Shown piece by piece: positions 51,444-59,306 of a stretch of 64,000 nucleotides of DNA. Source of the stretch: an uncultured Lachnospiraceae bacterium (GTDB lineage: Bacteria; Bacillota; Clostridia; Lachnospirales; Lachnospiraceae); assembly GCA_900554205.1 (NCBI GenBank), contig USGM01000004.1, positions 1 to 64,000 on the forward strand, given 5' to 3'. Positions within the stretch are counted from its first letter, which is position 1; every line of letters begins with the position of its first letter. The translations under genes and the position numbers were made by a program. The notes beneath the pieces were generated by a model. The model did not search any database and was not told the DNA's origin. It saw nothing but the letters and a program-made list of their open reading frames with translations.

Positions 51444-53423
51444 ATGGGAAAGATAGTATTAGAAAAAGACCGTCTGATCTTTCGGAGAAGGGACGAACTG
51501 GTGGTAATCGAAGCACACGGAAAAAATTGTCTTCGCTGCCGCATGACGAGAAACAACAATGTTTCGGAGGAAAACTGGACCCTGCTCCCGCCGGCAACAG
51601 AAAGTAATTGCAAAACAGAGGGGGATGAAAAGATTGCTATCATCACCAATGGCGATCTGAAAGCGGAGATTGAAGCGGGATTCCCTTGGTATGGGGGCGT
51701 TATTCGGTTCTACAGAAAAGATAAGTTGATTCTGCAAAGAAAACAGGAGGGCGACTATGTAAATAACTATGTGCATACCGAAGGGGATAATTACACGGTG
51801 AAAGTTATTTTTGAGGCAAACGAGGGGGAACATTTTTATGGACTTGGACAGGAGACAGAAGACGCCTTCGACCGTAAGGGAAGCACCTGCAATCTTGTGC
51901 ATTATAATACCAAATCCACGTTGCCGTTTTTATATTCATCTCTAGGCTACGGATTTTTATGGAACAATCCGGCGCCGGGACGCTGTGAAACCACAAATAA
52001 TCATACACTGTGGTGCAGTGATAGTACCTATCAAGCGGATTTTTTGGTTTTTACCGGAGATACTCCGGCAGAGGTAATGAAACTTTATGCCGACTTAACC
52101 GGCTATGCACCTAAGTTTCCAGTATGGGCGGCGGGGTTTTGGCAATGTAAACTACGCTATGAAAGCCAGGAGGAATTGCTTTCAGTTGCCAGAGAATATA
52201 AACGTCGTGGAATTCCAATTGATGCCATTGTGATTGACTATTTCCATTGGACTGAGCAGGGCGAGTGGAGGTTCGATCCGAAATACTGGCCGAATCCGAA
52301 GTCTATGTGCGAGGAATTAGAGGAATTGGGTATCAAACCAATTGTTTCCATCTGGCCGACTATTAATCCGAACAGTGAAAACTACATGGAAATGAACGAG
52401 GAGAACATGCTGGTGCGTACAGAGAACGGTCAGTTTGGTACGTTTAACTTCTATGGGCAGCAAACCTTTATTGATACCATGAATCCAAATACAAGGAGCT
52501 TTGTCTGGAACAAAATAAAAAAGAATTACTATGATTATGGTATCAGAAATTTCTGGTTGGATGAAGCGGAGCCGGAGGTTCATCCACAGCAGTTCGGTCA
52601 TTTGCATTTCTATTTGGGTAATGGTGCGCAGACTGCACTGTTATATCCGTATTATTATGTGAAAATGTTGTATGACGGCTTACGGGAAATGGGAGAAACC
52701 GAAATTATTTCTCTTACAAGAGCGGCTTATCCGGGAAGCCAGAAGTATGGTGCGGCAGTTTGGAACGGAGATATTGTATCGGATTTTCGGGCACTCCGGC
52801 AAAGTGTGACCAGCGGTTTGTCCATGGGAATGTGCGGCATTCCGTGGTGGAATAGTGACATTGGTGGTTTCTTAAACGGGGATACGGAAAGCGAAGAGTT
52901 TAGGGAACTTCTGGTGCGCTGGTTCCAGTTTGGATTGTTTTCACCAATTATGCGACTACATGGTTCCAGAAGAAGGACTCCAAATCAGCCGGAGCCAAAT
53001 CCGGGTATTATTGAGCGTAGTGGTGGTCCGAATGAAATATGGTGCTTTGGTGATGAAAATTATGTCACTATTAAGAAACTTATTGAAACCAGAGAAAGAT
53101 TAAAGCCGTATGTTGTGATGCATATGGACGTGGCAAGTAAAACCGGCTCTCCGCTGATGCGACCGATGTTTTATGACTTCCACACAGACCCTGTCTGTTA
53201 CACGTTGGAGGATCAGTATATGTTCGGCGAGGATATATTATTTGCGCCGATTATGGAGCAGGGGCAGACAGAACGGAGGGTGTATTTGCCCAAAGGAGAC
53301 TGGATTCTGACCAAGGACAAACAAGAATATGCCGGTGGGCAGTGGGTAGTTGTCCGGGCAGAGTTAAACGAGTACATTGCTTTTGTGAAAAAGGATAGCG
53401 ATGTGATTGAGGCATTTGAGTAA
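51444..53423 (+). CDS. Family 31 glycoside hydrolase (alpha-glucosidase/alpha-xylosidase type)
   Basis: A 659-residue GH31 enzyme without signal peptide, so it acts inside the cell on imported oligosaccharides. The catalytic nucleophile is the Asp in FWLDEAEPE (near 373) and the acid/base is the Asp in WNGDIVSDF (near 443). FWQCKLRYESQEELL and GIPIDAIVIDYFHWTEQGEW form the start of the barrel. The ATG at 51444 has GAGG 8 bp upstream; an in-frame ATG at 51399 has no ribosome-binding site. No transporter genes are adjacent. Alpha-xylosidase and alpha-glucosidase cannot be told apart here. Confidence 0.9.
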   Translation: MGKIVLEKDRLIFRRRDELVVIEAHGKNCLRCRMTRNNNVSEENWTLLPPATESNCKTEGDEKIAIITNGDLKAEIEAGFPWYGGVIRFYRKDKLILQRKQEGDYVNNYVHTEGDNYTVKVIFEANEGEHFYGLGQETEDAFDRKGSTCNLVHYNTKSTLPFLYSSLGYGFLWNNPAPGRCETTNNHTLWCSDSTYQADFLVFTGDTPAEVMKLYADLTGYAPKFPVWAAGFWQCKLRYESQEELLSVAREYKRRGIPIDAIVIDYFHWTEQGEWRFDPKYWPNPKSMCEELEELGIKPIVSIWPTINPNSENYMEMNEENMLVRTENGQFGTFNFYGQQTFIDTMNPNTRSFVWNKIKKNYYDYGIRNFWLDEAEPEVHPQQFGHLHFYLGNGAQTALLYPYYYVKMLYDGLREMGETEIISLTRAAYPGSQKYGAAVWNGDIVSDFRALRQSVTSGLSMGMCGIPWWNSDIGGFLNGDTESEEFRELLVRWFQFGLFSPIMRLHGSRRRTPNQPEPNPGIIERSGGPNEIWCFGDENYVTIKKLIETRERLKPYVVMHMDVASKTGSPLMRPMFYDFHTDPVCYTLEDQYMFGEDILFAPIMEQGQTERRVYLPKGDWILTKDKQEYAGGQWVVVRAELNEYIAFVKKDSDVIEAFE

Positions 53424-53439
53424 ATTAGCTTGTATGTCA

Positions 53440-53484
53440 GAGACCTAAAAATGGGTTATTCATTTTTAGGTCTCGATTTTCTTT
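53440..53484 (+). terminator. Terminator of the GH31 gene
   Basis: A perfect 14-bp stem (GAGACCTAAAAATG at 53440-53453 with its partner at 53461-53474) is followed by GATTTTCTTT. Confidence 0.85.
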
Positions 53485-53555
53485 ACCATTGAATTTTTGG
53501 CAGAAAGATATGATATACTTGGTTTAATCAGTTGAACGAAAGCGAGGATATGGTA

Positions 53556-54197
53556 ATGGATATATTAGAGATTATGAGGAAGCGACACAGTGTGAGACAG
53601 TACAAAAATCAGGCTATTGAACCGCCTAAGAGAGAGGAAATTAACTTATTGATAAAAGCAGTCAATGCTGAGAGCAAAATGTCTATACAGGCTTTCTATG
53701 ATGAACCCGAATGCTTCGATTCCTTTATGGCTCACTATGGAAAATTTGAAAATGTAAAGAATTATATTGCTATTGTCGGAAATAAGAATGAACAGGAAAA
53801 AGCCGGATATTATGGCGAGAAGATTGTTCTGAAATGTCAGGAACTTGGACTTAATACCTGCTGGGTAGCAATGACTCATGGTAAATCTAAAGCGGAAATA
53901 AAAAAAGGACAGAAGCTGCTCATTATTATTTCGCTGGGATATGGGAAAACACAGGGAGTTCCACATAAAAGTAAGAGTATTTCAGAGCTTTCACGGACAG
54001 ACGAGGTTGCAGAATGGTTTGAAACAGGTATGGAAGCGGTAAAGCTTGCACCAACAGCAGTAAATCAGCAGAAGTTTCTTTTTGAACTGAAAAATGGAAT
54101 TGTAACGGCAAAAAATCTTGGAGGTTTTTATTCTAAGATTGATCTTGGAATCGTAAAATATCACTTTGAGGCAGTAACAGGACATGAGGTGAAATAA
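53556..54197 (+). CDS. Nitroreductase-family protein
   Basis: A 213-residue FMN-dependent nitroreductase-like enzyme. MRKRHSVRQYKNQAIEPPK is the family N-terminus binding FMN phosphate. GLNTCWVAMTHGKSKAEI and the C-terminal KLAPTAVNQQKFLFEL segment fit the group that lacks an extra ferredoxin domain. The ATG at 53556 is chosen because GAGG lies 8 bp upstream. Its stop overlaps the start of an ArsR-type gene by one base, so the two were an operon before the ArsR gene was truncated. The substrate is unknown. Confidence 0.85.
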   Translation: MDILEIMRKRHSVRQYKNQAIEPPKREEINLLIKAVNAESKMSIQAFYDEPECFDSFMAHYGKFENVKNYIAIVGNKNEQEKAGYYGEKIVLKCQELGLNTCWVAMTHGKSKAEIKKGQKLLIIISLGYGKTQGVPHKSKSISELSRTDEVAEWFETGMEAVKLAPTAVNQQKFLFELKNGIVTAKNLGGFYSKIDLGIVKYHFEAVTGHEVK

Positions 54198-54436
54198 TGC
54201 ATACAAAGGAAGATATAGACAACCTGGCGGCAAATTTTGGAAAATGTCAAAAAATTCTGCTGGCTCTGGGAGATGAAAACCGACAGCATATGATTTTGGA
54301 AATGATGAAAATGGGAGACTGCAACGGAGTTCGGGTTAATGAGATCACAGAGAAAACTCATTTATCCAGACCAGCAGTATCCCATCTGAATTACCGGACA
54401 GAAGCCAGAATGTCTAGGAGTATTTTGCGCTCATAG
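54197..54436 (+). pseudogene. Truncated ArsR-family regulator gene
   Basis: The first about 62 residues are a good ArsR winged-helix start (ILLALGDENRQHMILEMMK, then VNEITEKTHLSRPAVSHL). Just after SHL the reading continues with unrelated residues (NYRTEARMSRSILRS) and stops, so the wing and dimerisation helix are lost. The break at about 54380 lies about 115 bp before the third tRNA-like attachment core (54496). The intact gene would have regulated the upstream nitroreductase. Confidence 0.75.
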
Positions 54437-54495
54437 CCGTTAAAATACGCGACAATTTCAAGCTTAAAAGGCTAAATACTGAAAGCTAGTCGTTT

Positions 54496-54510
54496 CATCT
54501 TCCACGGGAA
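54496..54510 (+). repeat. Candidate attachment site copy 3
   Basis: CATCTTCCACGGGAA, 13 of 15 identical to the tRNA-Leu 3' end at 45326 and to the copy at 45481. It is followed 6 bp later by the right copy of the 31-bp repeat. Confidence 0.45.
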
Positions 54511-54516
54511 GCTGCG

Positions 54517-54547
54517 GGGGAATAGGCGGTTTTGAAGGCTGGAAAAT
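54517..54547 (+). repeat. 31-bp direct repeat, right copy
   Basis: 28 of 31 positions match 46698-46728. Between 54437 and 54655 I see only this repeat and the att-like core, and no gene. Confidence 0.7.
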
Positions 54548-54655
54548 TAGATTGCGCATGTTCAGAAGAATGATATAATGGTAGAAAATAAACTTGAATT
54601 TGCATTGGAGATTATAGCGAAATTTGAAACTTTACGCTGATGGGAGGTTTATTGT

Positions 54656-54958
54656 ATGCTTGAAGAAATATCATTCCCTGAACATGAATATATGTCGATT
54701 CAAAATTATCTAAATAAACTGGGGTATTGTTATACCACGAGGGTGTACAAAGAAATCGGGAAATATAAAGTTGGGGAATTATATGTTGCTCCATGGGGGG
54801 ATGTGTTGAAAATTGACGAAGTTAAAACATACTGGAAGGTATCGGATCGTCCTTTCTACGACGAAATGAGTGATGACGAAAAAATAGAAATTTGCAAATA
54901 TTCCGAAGATATAGGCTTGCCATATGAGTTTATAAAATTTTCTAAAAGCACAGTATGA
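54656..54958 (+). CDS. Small hypothetical protein, possibly ASCH/PUA-like
   Basis: A 100-residue soluble protein. The middle (YCYTTRVYKEIGKYKVGELY, then WGDVLKIDEVKTYWKVSD) has the alternating strand pattern and the KVGE turn seen in ASCH/PUA-like folds, which bind RNA or nucleotides. I am not certain of the family. The ATG follows GGGAGGTTTATTGT. It is AT-rich like its neighbours. Confidence 0.55.
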   Translation: MLEEISFPEHEYMSIQNYLNKLGYCYTTRVYKEIGKYKVGELYVAPWGDVLKIDEVKTYWKVSDRPFYDEMSDDEKIEICKYSEDIGLPYEFIKFSKSTV

Positions 54959-55018
54959 TAGATAAGGCTTCGTCCCAAAGAATTGAGGGTTGGCATTTGA
55001 AAAGGAGTTGGCAGAGCA

Positions 55019-55456
55019 ATGGTGGAAGTGAATTTTTATGAAAAAGTTGAGGATTCGCTGTTAGAGTTTGCTGTAATAATTTCAAAATCAAAAGGGAAAT
55101 GGGTATTTTGCAAGCATAGGGAACGTGATACATACGAAGTGCCCGGAGGTCACCGCGAACCGAATGAGACGATACTGGAGACTGCTAAACGTGAACTTAT
55201 GGAGGAAACCGGAGCAAGGGATTTTTCTATTAAGCCTATATGCGTCTATTCTGTAAAAGGGAAAACGCGTATCAATAAGAATGCTTATGATGAAACCTAT
55301 GGCATGCTCTACTTTGCAGAGATAACCTCATTTGGTGAAATTCACAGTGAAATAGAGAAAATTATTTTAAGCGACGAGTTGGTTGAGAATTGGACGTATC
55401 CGTTGATTCAGCCCAAATTGATTGAGGAAGCAAGGAAAAGAGGATTTGTATGTTAA
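55019..55456 (+). CDS. NUDIX hydrolase
   Basis: A 145-residue NUDIX pyrophosphohydrolase. The NUDIX box is complete: GHREPNETILETAKRELMEE and then TGA (near 44-66), giving the Gly, Glu and REXXEEXG metal ligands. The substrate, often a nucleoside diphosphate derivative, cannot be told. The last residues (KRGFVC) run into a GNAT acetyltransferase fragment read in another frame, so the native C-terminus may have been altered by a deletion. Confidence 0.88.
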   Translation: MVEVNFYEKVEDSLLEFAVIISKSKGKWVFCKHRERDTYEVPGGHREPNETILETAKRELMEETGARDFSIKPICVYSVKGKTRINKNAYDETYGMLYFAEITSFGEIHSEIEKIILSDELVENWTYPLIQPKLIEEARKRGFVC

Positions 55457-55575
55457 GCCTGAATGTCGTGGCAAAGGTTATGGTAAAGCAATTCTGAAAA
55501 AGCTGGCATCTATTGCTGTTGAGCGTGGCTGCGGCCGTTTGGAATGATGGTGTCTTGATTGGAACTGGCTTCTAA
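55440..55575 (+). pseudogene. GNAT acetyltransferase fragment with an internal stop
   Basis: In the frame starting at 55440 the DNA reads EDLYVKPECRGKGYGKAIL and continues KKLASIAVERGCGRLE, then TGA (55545-55547), then WCLDWN. This is the acetyl-CoA binding motif A (RGKGYGK) and following region of GNAT enzymes; intact relatives have W where the stop lies. The first half is missing and the 3' part dissolves after WCLDWN. It overlaps the 3' end of the NUDIX gene. Confidence 0.8.
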
Positions 55576-55620
55576 GGGAAACGGTTAAGAGAAGATTTTT
55601 TATTAGAAACGGAGATGCGC

Positions 55621-56634
55621 ATGGAAAACATAGAGAAACTATGTCAAAGTTATCGCTTAGGTAAGGTGAAAAGTGAGCCGGAAATGATAACAGGGGGATT
55701 GATGCATAGGATGTACCATGTGAGTACAGATCAGGGCGAATATGCTGTTAAATTGCTAAATCCCGACATTATGAAAAGACCGGAAGCCTTACAAAATATG
55801 ATTAACTCTGAAACCGTATCAAATGCTCTGAAGGATGTCGTTCCGCTAGTGGCAGCAAAATGCTTTGATGGAAAATGTATCATTGAACTGGATGGCTCGT
55901 TTTATGTTATATTTGATTGGATAGAAGGGAAATCCAATTTTGTTCCAGACATTTTGGAACATCATTGCGCACAGGTCGGGCGGGTATTAGGCAAAATCCA
56001 TACAGCAAATATAAAAGTGGATAGTATAGAAAAGAACCATGGCATTCGAGGGGAGTATGACTGGAAGATGCTTTTTGAAAAGGCAAAACAATGTAATGCC
56101 GAGTGCTGTTCCGTATTACAGGAGAATCTGGTGGATATTATGCGATGGGATAATCATGTGGTCAGCGCTTTGTCTGAAGTATCTCAAGATCAAGTAATCA
56201 GTCATAGAGATTTAGATCCTAAGAACATTATGTGGAAAAATGACGAGCTGTACATTATTGATTGGGAAGCAGCCGGATATGTAAATCCTTTTCAAGAATT
56301 GATAGAAGTGTTAAATTATTGGATTTCCGATGAAACAGGAAAGTACAATAAGGCGAAGTTTGATGCGTTGATGCAGGCATATACAGAGAATATGGACATC
56401 GGTAATGTGAATTGGGATGCCGTAATGGCCTGCAGCTTTGACGGAATGCTTGGATGGCTGGAATATAGCATAAAACGGGCATTGGGCATGGAAGGTTCCG
56501 AAGCTAAAGACCGGCAGGAGGGAATGCAGCAGACAAAAGGGACTATTCTGGAATTAAAAAAATATGAAAATCAGATTGAACAGCTTAAGGAATGGATGAT
56601 GTGTTGCACTTTAGACATGAAAAGGAGAAAATAG
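55621..56634 (+). CDS. Aminoglycoside-phosphotransferase-fold kinase
   Basis: A 337-residue protein of the APH/choline-kinase fold. The Brenner motif reads VISHRDLDPKNIMW (catalytic Asp near 196), the metal-binding motif IIDWEAAGYVNP is near 215, and GGLMHRMYHVSTDQGEYAVKLL is the nucleotide-binding start. It phosphorylates a hydroxyl on a small molecule, which could be an antibiotic, a choline-like compound or a sugar; the sequence does not decide. CGGAG lies 6 bp before the ATG at 55621. Confidence 0.82.
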   Translation: MENIEKLCQSYRLGKVKSEPEMITGGLMHRMYHVSTDQGEYAVKLLNPDIMKRPEALQNMINSETVSNALKDVVPLVAAKCFDGKCIIELDGSFYVIFDWIEGKSNFVPDILEHHCAQVGRVLGKIHTANIKVDSIEKNHGIRGEYDWKMLFEKAKQCNAECCSVLQENLVDIMRWDNHVVSALSEVSQDQVISHRDLDPKNIMWKNDELYIIDWEAAGYVNPFQELIEVLNYWISDETGKYNKAKFDALMQAYTENMDIGNVNWDAVMACSFDGMLGWLEYSIKRALGMEGSEAKDRQEGMQQTKGTILELKKYENQIEQLKEWMMCCTLDMKRRK

Positions 56635-56635
56635 T

Positions 56636-57091
56636 TTGAGCGAAGAAGCAAAAGAAGTGATTGCAGTAATTGCAGGGGTAGTTGTGCTGATTGCCGGTTA
56701 CATAAAACTATTTTTTCCGGAGCATTCGCATAAAAATATGTTCATTAAGAAAGCAGAGGCGAAAGGACATTATAAAACAGCAACACTGATAGACAGCATC
56801 TGTATCTGCGGTAATCCGGAAGCAAAAAGCTCTTACAACAGGTATGATAGAATGAAATGTATCTATGAATATAGGGTGAATGGCGTTTCCTATAAAAAGA
56901 AATTGATATTTCGGTCGCAAGGTACAGTAAGCATACGCTATCCTTACGAAATCACTATTTATTACGACCCGAGGCATCCTTCAAGAGGTGTATGCAAGGA
57001 AGATGTTCGGCCGACAGCAGGGTGCCTTTTGACAATTATTTTTGCGGGAATTACGATTAAGGTGATTTATGAATTATTGAATTTATTATAA
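56636..57091 (+). CDS. Hypothetical membrane protein (DUF3592-like), TTG start
   Basis: A 151-residue protein with a membrane helix at each end (about 8-27 and 128-148) and a beta-rich middle (MKCIYEYRVNGVSYKKKLIF, then YPYEITIYYDPRHPSR) like DUF3592 proteins. The start codon is TTG at 56636, preceded by AAGGAG at 7 bp, and the gene begins directly after the kinase stop. No function is known. Confidence 0.65.
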   Translation: MSEEAKEVIAVIAGVVVLIAGYIKLFFPEHSHKNMFIKKAEAKGHYKTATLIDSICICGNPEAKSSYNRYDRMKCIYEYRVNGVSYKKKLIFRSQGTVSIRYPYEITIYYDPRHPSRGVCKEDVRPTAGCLLTIIFAGITIKVIYELLNLL

Positions 57092-57117
57092 GCTGGAATG
57101 CGGGGAGGTGACGAGAA

Positions 57118-57369
57118 ATGCTGAAAGTTAAGCTAACTATAACAGACAGTAAATGCAGATGCGGGTATTTCAAAAAAGGGCAGGAGTTTCTTGTTGAAGA
57201 CTTATGTCCGCCACTTTGTCATGAACTGTGGAACAACATTTACCCATTTGTTTACGCATTGCAAAACGGGGCATTGCTCGATTATGGATCAAATCGCGCG
57301 AAAATGTTCGATGCGAAATGTCCGGATGAGGGCAGAGTCGGCATTCATGGTGAAATTGTAGAAGAATGA
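57118..57369 (+). CDS. TIGR04076-family small protein
   Basis: An 83-residue protein with the family pattern: KVKLTITDSKCRCGYFKKGQEF, CPPLCHELWNNIYPFVYALQNG, and a C-terminal CPDEGRVGIHGEI. Four conserved cysteines could bind metal. The role is unknown. GGGGAGG precedes the ATG. Confidence 0.75.
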   Translation: MLKVKLTITDSKCRCGYFKKGQEFLVEDLCPPLCHELWNNIYPFVYALQNGALLDYGSNRAKMFDAKCPDEGRVGIHGEIVEE

Positions 57370-57504
57370 TGACTTTCAGTTTAAGAGGTGGGGGACCTGA
57401 AAGCCCTTCGCACTATTTTCAGCGGGAAACGTCCTATTTCCACGCTTTCAAAATTGCAGTATAGTTGAGAAGTGATAAAGCAAAAGGTTGAGAAAGGGAC
57501 AATA

Positions 57505-57737
57505 ATGATTTTTCTGATAGAGGCAAATGAAAGATACATAGATGAATTAGAACAGTTTAGGAATGAGGTGCTGATTCACGATGCCGATAACGAGGATCAA
57601 TTCGCAGGTTGTATGGGGCTGGAAAATTGCAATACTGCAGAAGAAAGTCAAATGGTGGTGTCTTGGAGAACATAATTGAAGTTGAAGGCCACGATATGAA
57701 AAGATACTGGATTGACACGAAAACTGACCATGAATGA
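57505..57737 (+). pseudogene. GNAT acetyltransferase gene with a large internal deletion
   Basis: The N-terminus reads MIFLIEANERYIDELEQFRN and continues to FAGCMGLENCNTAEES. At about 57650 the frame must change, and the text resumes as NGGVLENIIEVEGHDMKRYW and IDTKTDHE with a TGA at 57735-57737, which is the normal GNAT C-terminus. The whole acetyl-CoA core, roughly 80 codons, is missing, so the product (56 residues in the first frame) cannot be active. Confidence 0.82.
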
Positions 57738-57840
57738 TATTAGGTATTCCGTATCTGCTGTAATGTGCTGAAGGTGAAGAGGTTAATGTCACATACAGTA
57801 GAGGGAAGAGAAGTAAGGAAAAACCGGAGCGAATAGCGGT

Positions 57841-58542
57841 ATGGAACAACATATGAAAGTGAGCGATATGCCAGCCTTTTGTTCGGAAATCAATGGATGG
57901 CTGAGCGGGCGTTACGGTACGGAGCAGGGAAGGCAGATCTGGGAAGCGACCTGCAGGCAGTATGAAGAATATTTAAAAGAGTTACCGGACTATGGCGGAA
58001 GGAAGAACGGGCATGCACTGGCAGTTTACGGAGGGCTGCTTATCTTTTCCCTGTACCCACAGCTCCCGGATCAGCCGCCGATGGAAGAACTCCAGGATTT
58101 TGTAAGCCATATGTTTATGGGAGCTTTTGAGAAGCTTGGCAGGTTATTCGACTTGAATCGAAAACTTGACATGCGGCTGATTGATGCAGTTTTCAAAAAG
58201 TGCGGAGATAGGGACAGGAAACAGTACCAACAATATCCGGCAACGTTCTGCAATGTTTCAGAGCCTTACGACAGGGAAAACCGCGCTGCCAGATACCATT
58301 TTACCCAGTGTCCGAATGCGGAATTTGCGAAGAAACATCAGCTTATGCATGTGATTCCGTTATTATGCAATTCGGATTATTGGGGAATCAGCCGGATTCA
58401 TGGAACACTGATCCGCTGCGGAACCTGCGGAAACTCCGATAAATGCGATTATTGTGTAGTCGGATCGGAAAGTCCGCTGGCGCAGAAGTATGAGATCGTG
58501 AAGGACGAAGGCGGATTTCTGGTGAGCCGGGAGAAGGCGTAG
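57841..58542 (+). CDS. L-2-amino-thiazoline-4-carboxylic acid hydrolase-family protein
   Basis: A 233-residue protein resembling the ATC hydrolase family. It has an all-helical first half. The second half includes TFCNVSEPYDRENRAARYHFTQC, NSDYWGISRIHGTLIRCGTC and CDYCVVG, with conserved cysteines. The family name comes from conversion of 2-aminothiazoline-4-carboxylate towards cysteine, but most members are uncharacterised. The TetR promoter begins only 3 bp after its stop. Confidence 0.75.
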   Translation: MEQHMKVSDMPAFCSEINGWLSGRYGTEQGRQIWEATCRQYEEYLKELPDYGGRKNGHALAVYGGLLIFSLYPQLPDQPPMEELQDFVSHMFMGAFEKLGRLFDLNRKLDMRLIDAVFKKCGDRDRKQYQQYPATFCNVSEPYDRENRAARYHFTQCPNAEFAKKHQLMHVIPLLCNSDYWGISRIHGTLIRCGTCGNSDKCDYCVVGSESPLAQKYEIVKDEGGFLVSREKA

Positions 58543-58544
58543 TA

Positions 58545-58573
58545 TTGACAGATCAACAGAAAAGAATTATGAT
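58545..58573 (+). promoter_or_regulatory. Promoter of the TetR gene
   Basis: TTGACA at 58545-58550, 17 bp, TATGAT at 58568-58573. The operator at 58575 starts one base after the -10 box. Confidence 0.82.
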
Positions 58574-58574
58574 G

Positions 58575-58604
58575 CCTATGAACAGATTAAAAAGCATTCA
58601 TAGG
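58575..58604 (+). promoter_or_regulatory. TetR operator 1 (autoregulatory)
   Basis: A 30-bp site with arms CCTATGAA and TTCATAGG at its ends, directly after the TetR promoter -10. A near copy, reversed, lies at 59266-59295 before the dikinase-like gene. Confidence 0.8.
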
Positions 58605-58611
58605 TAGAATT

Positions 58612-59238
58612 ATGGCAAAGGCATTCACGGAGACAGAGAGAGAACAGATTCGGAGACAGCTGCAGGACGAGGGCCTGAAGCTGTTTCGGGAAAAGGGACT
58701 GAAAAAGGTATCGGTCCAGCAGCTGACGCAGGCGGTGGGAATCGCGCAGGGAGGCTTTTATTCCTTTTATGACAGCAAGGAGGCGCTGTTTCTCGACTGT
58801 GTGAACAGGCGGCTAGCCGAGAAGACGAAGACATTTCGTGAGATTCCGGCAGAGAGCTATGGGACGGAAATCGAAGATCCTCACCGTTTTCTGACAGAGC
58901 TTCTTTTCAAGACGGGAATGCACCTGAAGGATAATCTCGCGTTCAATAACCTGATTAGCGATTCTGTAAATATATTGCTTGGGAATAACGATAATCTGGA
59001 GCAGAACAGCGTTCGGATCATTAAAAATATGCTGACGGAACTGATGGACTTCTGGGCGGCGCACGGACTTACGGTAGAGGTGGAGACCGGGGGACTTAGG
59101 GCTTTCATGAAGGCGGCAGCAATCCTGTTTATGAATGAAGAAATTATCGGGAAGAAGTATTTCCCGGAGATATACAGAAACTTTGTGGAGGAAAACGTAA
59201 AGCGTTACTTTCAGGTAGCAGGTACTTACAAACCCTGA
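58612..59238 (+). CDS. TetR/AcrR-family repressor
   Basis: A 208-residue repressor. The N-terminal helix-turn-helix reads GLKKVSVQQLTQAVGIAQGG, then FYSFYDSKEALFLDCVNRR, and the remaining helices form the ligand and dimer domain. Operator copies stand at its own promoter and before the dikinase-like gene 70 bp downstream, so it probably represses both. The end of the gene (codons for KP and the stop) forms the first arm of its own terminator hairpin. Confidence 0.9.
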   Translation: MAKAFTETEREQIRRQLQDEGLKLFREKGLKKVSVQQLTQAVGIAQGGFYSFYDSKEALFLDCVNRRLAEKTKTFREIPAESYGTEIEDPHRFLTELLFKTGMHLKDNLAFNNLISDSVNILLGNNDNLEQNSVRIIKNMLTELMDFWAAHGLTVEVETGGLRAFMKAAAILFMNEEIIGKKYFPEIYRNFVEENVKRYFQVAGTYKP

Positions 59239-59256
59239 TCGCGGTCAGGGTTTCTT
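59230..59256 (+). terminator. Terminator overlapping the TetR stop codon
   Basis: AAACCCTGA at 59230-59238 (including the TGA stop) pairs with TCAGGGTTT at 59245-59253, then CTTC. Confidence 0.75.
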
Positions 59257-59265
59257 CAAGAATAA

Positions 59266-59295
59266 GCAATGAATGGATTTCAAAACGTTCATAGG
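59266..59295 (+). promoter_or_regulatory. TetR operator 2, before the dikinase-like gene
   Basis: The reverse complement of this 30-bp site begins CCTATGAACG and contains CCATTCAT, matching operator 1 in both arms except the last two bases. It overlaps the GGAGG of the dikinase-like gene, so a bound repressor would block transcription right at its 5' end. Confidence 0.75.
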
Positions 59296-59306
59296 AGGAA
59301 TTGGGT

